Of a stretch of 64,000 nucleotides of DNA, positions 62,607-64,000 are shown in pieces (within the stretch, counting starts at the first letter, position 1; every line of letters starts with the position of its first letter). Source of the DNA: Arthrobacter cupressi (GTDB taxonomy: Bacteria; Actinomycetota; Actinomycetes; Actinomycetales; Micrococcaceae); the NCBI RefSeq assembly GCF_900099975.1, contig NZ_FNEI01000002.1, forward strand, positions 348,427 to 412,426, written 5' to 3'. The translations under genes and the position numbers were made by a program. The notes beneath the pieces were generated by a model that saw only the letters and a program-made list of their open reading frames with translations, had not been told where the DNA came from and searched no databases.

Positions 62607-64000
62607 GCACCATCTACGAAGCAACAGGAATTCTCACGAGGAGCACCACAGTGACCGACACCGCCGCGGGTCTGTTGACCGCAGAATCCGTGGCCGGAGC
62701 AGCGTACATCGTTGCGGGCCTGATGTTCATCCTCAGCCTTGCCGGTCTTAGCCGGCACGAAAAAGCACGCGCAGGGGTCATCTACGGCATTTCCGGAATG
62801 ATCATTGCCCTGGCAGCCACCATTTGGCTAACCCTTCAGGATGCCTGGGGCTCAGGCCACGGCCTCATGGGCCTCGTCCTGCTCCTTATCGCGGTCCTGG
62901 TAGGCGCGGCTATCGGCCTGTGGCGGGCCCGGGCAGTCCAAATGACCGGAATGCCCGAACTCATCGCCCTGCTGCACAGCTTCGTTGGCTTGGCCGCAGT
63001 GCTGGTCGGCTGGAACGGACACCTGGAAGCTCCCGAACTGCCCGAAGCCCTCCAAGGCATCCACCACGCGGAAGTGTTCATCGGGGTCTTCATCGGAGCC
63101 GTCACCTTCACCGGCTCTATCGTCGCGTACCTGAAGCTCTCCGCCCGGATGAAGTCGTCACCGCTGACCCTGCCGGGCAAGAACGTCATCAACCTCGGCT
63201 CCCTTGCCGCCTTCGTCGCCCTGACCATCTGGTACGTCAACGACACCCAACTGTGGCTGCTGATCGTTGTCACCCTCCTCGCCCTGGGGCTTGGCTGGCA
63301 CCTTGTCGCCTCCATTGGCGGCGGCGACATGCCCGTCGTCGTCTCCATGCTCAACAGTTACTCGGGCTGGGCGGCAGCAGCCGCAGGATTCCTGCTCAAC
63401 AACGATCTGCTGATCATCACGGGTGCCCTGGTTGGCTCCTCCGGCGCCTACCTGTCCTACATCATGTGCAAGGCCATGAACCGGTCCTTCCTCTCCGTGA
63501 TCGCCGGCGGCTTCGGCATCGAAGCCCCCAAAACCGCAGACACAGACTACGGCGAGCACCGTGAGATCTCTGCCCAGGCAACCGCAGAGCTACTCAGCAA
63601 TGCTTCCAGCGTCGTCATCACCCCCGGGTACGGCATGGCCGTGGCCCAGGCCCAATATCCTGTCGCGGAACTTGCACATCAACTCCGTGAGCGCGGCGTC
63701 GACGTCAAATTCGGCATCCACCCGGTAGCTGGCCGCCTGCCCGGACACATGAACGTCCTCCTCGCCGAAGCCAAAGTCCCCTACGACATTGTCTTGGAAA
63801 TGGACGAAATCAACGACGACCTCAACGAAACCACCGTCGTCCTCGTTATCGGAGCCAACGACACCGTCAACCCGGCCGCAGCAGAAGACCCAGGCAGCCC
63901 CATCGCCGGAATGCCTGTCCTCCGCGTCTGGGAGGCCGAAAACGTCGTCGTCTTCAAACGCTCCATGGCCGCGGGCTACGCGGGCGTCCAAAACCCCCTC
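62603..64000 (+). CDS. pntB: NAD(P) transhydrogenase subunit beta, C-terminus cut by window end
   Basis: 466 codons are visible with no stop. The first ~260 residues hold about 8-9 membrane helices ([21 protein letters not shown], the proton-channel region, and [21 protein letters not shown]). The NADP-binding domain III follows: [48 protein letters not shown], and [19 protein letters not shown] at the edge, so only a few residues are missing. ATG 62603 overlaps the pntA stop (ATGA); GTG 62651, preceded by GAGGAG, is in frame and gives an N-terminus closer to E. coli PntB. Confidence 0.93.
   Translation, partial: MSTIYEATGILTRSTTVTDTAAGLLTAESVAGAAYIVAGLMFILSLAGLSRHEKARAGVIYGISGMIIALAATIWLTLQDAWGSGHGLMGLVLLLIAVLVGAAIGLWRARAVQMTGMPELIALLHSFVGLAAVLVGWNGHLEAPELPEALQGIHHAEVFIGVFIGAVTFTGSIVAYLKLSARMKSSPLTLPGKNVINLGSLAAFVALTIWYVNDTQLWLLIVVTLLALGLGWHLVASIGGGDMPVVVSMLNSYSGWAAAAAGFLLNNDLLIITGALVGSSGAYLSYIMCKAMNRSFLSVIAGGFGIEAPKTADTDYGEHREISAQATAELLSNASSVVITPGYGMAVAQAQYPVAELAHQLRERGVDVKFGIHPVAGRLPGHMNVLLAEAKVPYDIVLEMDEINDDLNETTVVLVIGANDTVNPAAAEDPGSPIAGMPVLRVWEAENVVVFKRSMAAGYAGVQNPL

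Overview
The window is high-GC actinobacterial DNA. It most resembles Arthrobacter/Pseudarthrobacter (Micrococcaceae): menaquinone rather than ubiquinone genes, MenJ-type side-chain reduction, an assimilatory APS-reductase pathway without APS kinase, twin-arginine and lipoprotein exports, and many genes that appear to be leaderless. No rRNA, tRNA, CRISPR array, insertion sequence or prophage was seen. The taxon is inferred from gene content, not from a search.

Layout. 1-4.2 kb: the 3' part of a PhoX-type phosphatase, menD, and a solitary winged-helix/PD-(D/E)XK-like gene. 4.4-27.1 kb: one large L-arabinose/arabinan utilisation region. It holds araB-araD-araA and an aldose epimerase between two very similar LacI repressors; an mmsAB/chvE-type sugar ABC importer; a ytfQRT-yjfF-type importer with an exported GH43-AbfB enzyme; and exported GH51 and LamG-Ig-GH43 arabinan hydrolases. 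Four LacI-type operators (variants of TTGTTAGCGCTAACAA) sit at the four promoters of these units, so the region reads as a single regulon: secreted enzymes release arabinose, two ABC systems import it, and AraA, AraB and AraD convert it to xylulose 5-phosphate. 27.1-29.7 kb: a polar amino-acid ABC importer. 29.9-34.5 kb: menaquinone genes (isochorismate synthase divergent from menG, menJ and a polyprenyl synthase). 34.5-37.0 kb: a second nuclease-like paralogue, a SUKH-like protein and a TRIC/UPF0126 membrane protein.

37.1-47.7 kb: sulfur assimilation. It contains a sirohydrochlorin chelatase-like protein, sulfite reductase, APS reductase, cysD and cysN. After an alpha-L-fucosidase come a sulfonate-type binding protein and a SulP permease. 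The binding protein is preceded by a leaderless 18-residue peptide with tandem Cys codons, and these codons lie inside a perfect hairpin next to the gene's ribosome-binding site. The binding protein itself has no Cys and no Met after Met1. This looks like a cysteine-sensing attenuator driving a sulfur-free protein.

47.7-64 kb: an unrecognised protein; an NCS1 transporter divergent from a nickel/peptide-class ABC importer whose promoter carries a near-consensus DtxR/IdeR iron box; a stand-alone 5'-3' exonuclease; an FAD monooxygenase divergent from a MarR regulator; an ATP-dependent DNA ligase; an 807-bp non-coding stretch with a strong promoter holding two AT-rich palindromes; and pntA-pntB (pntB is cut by the window end).
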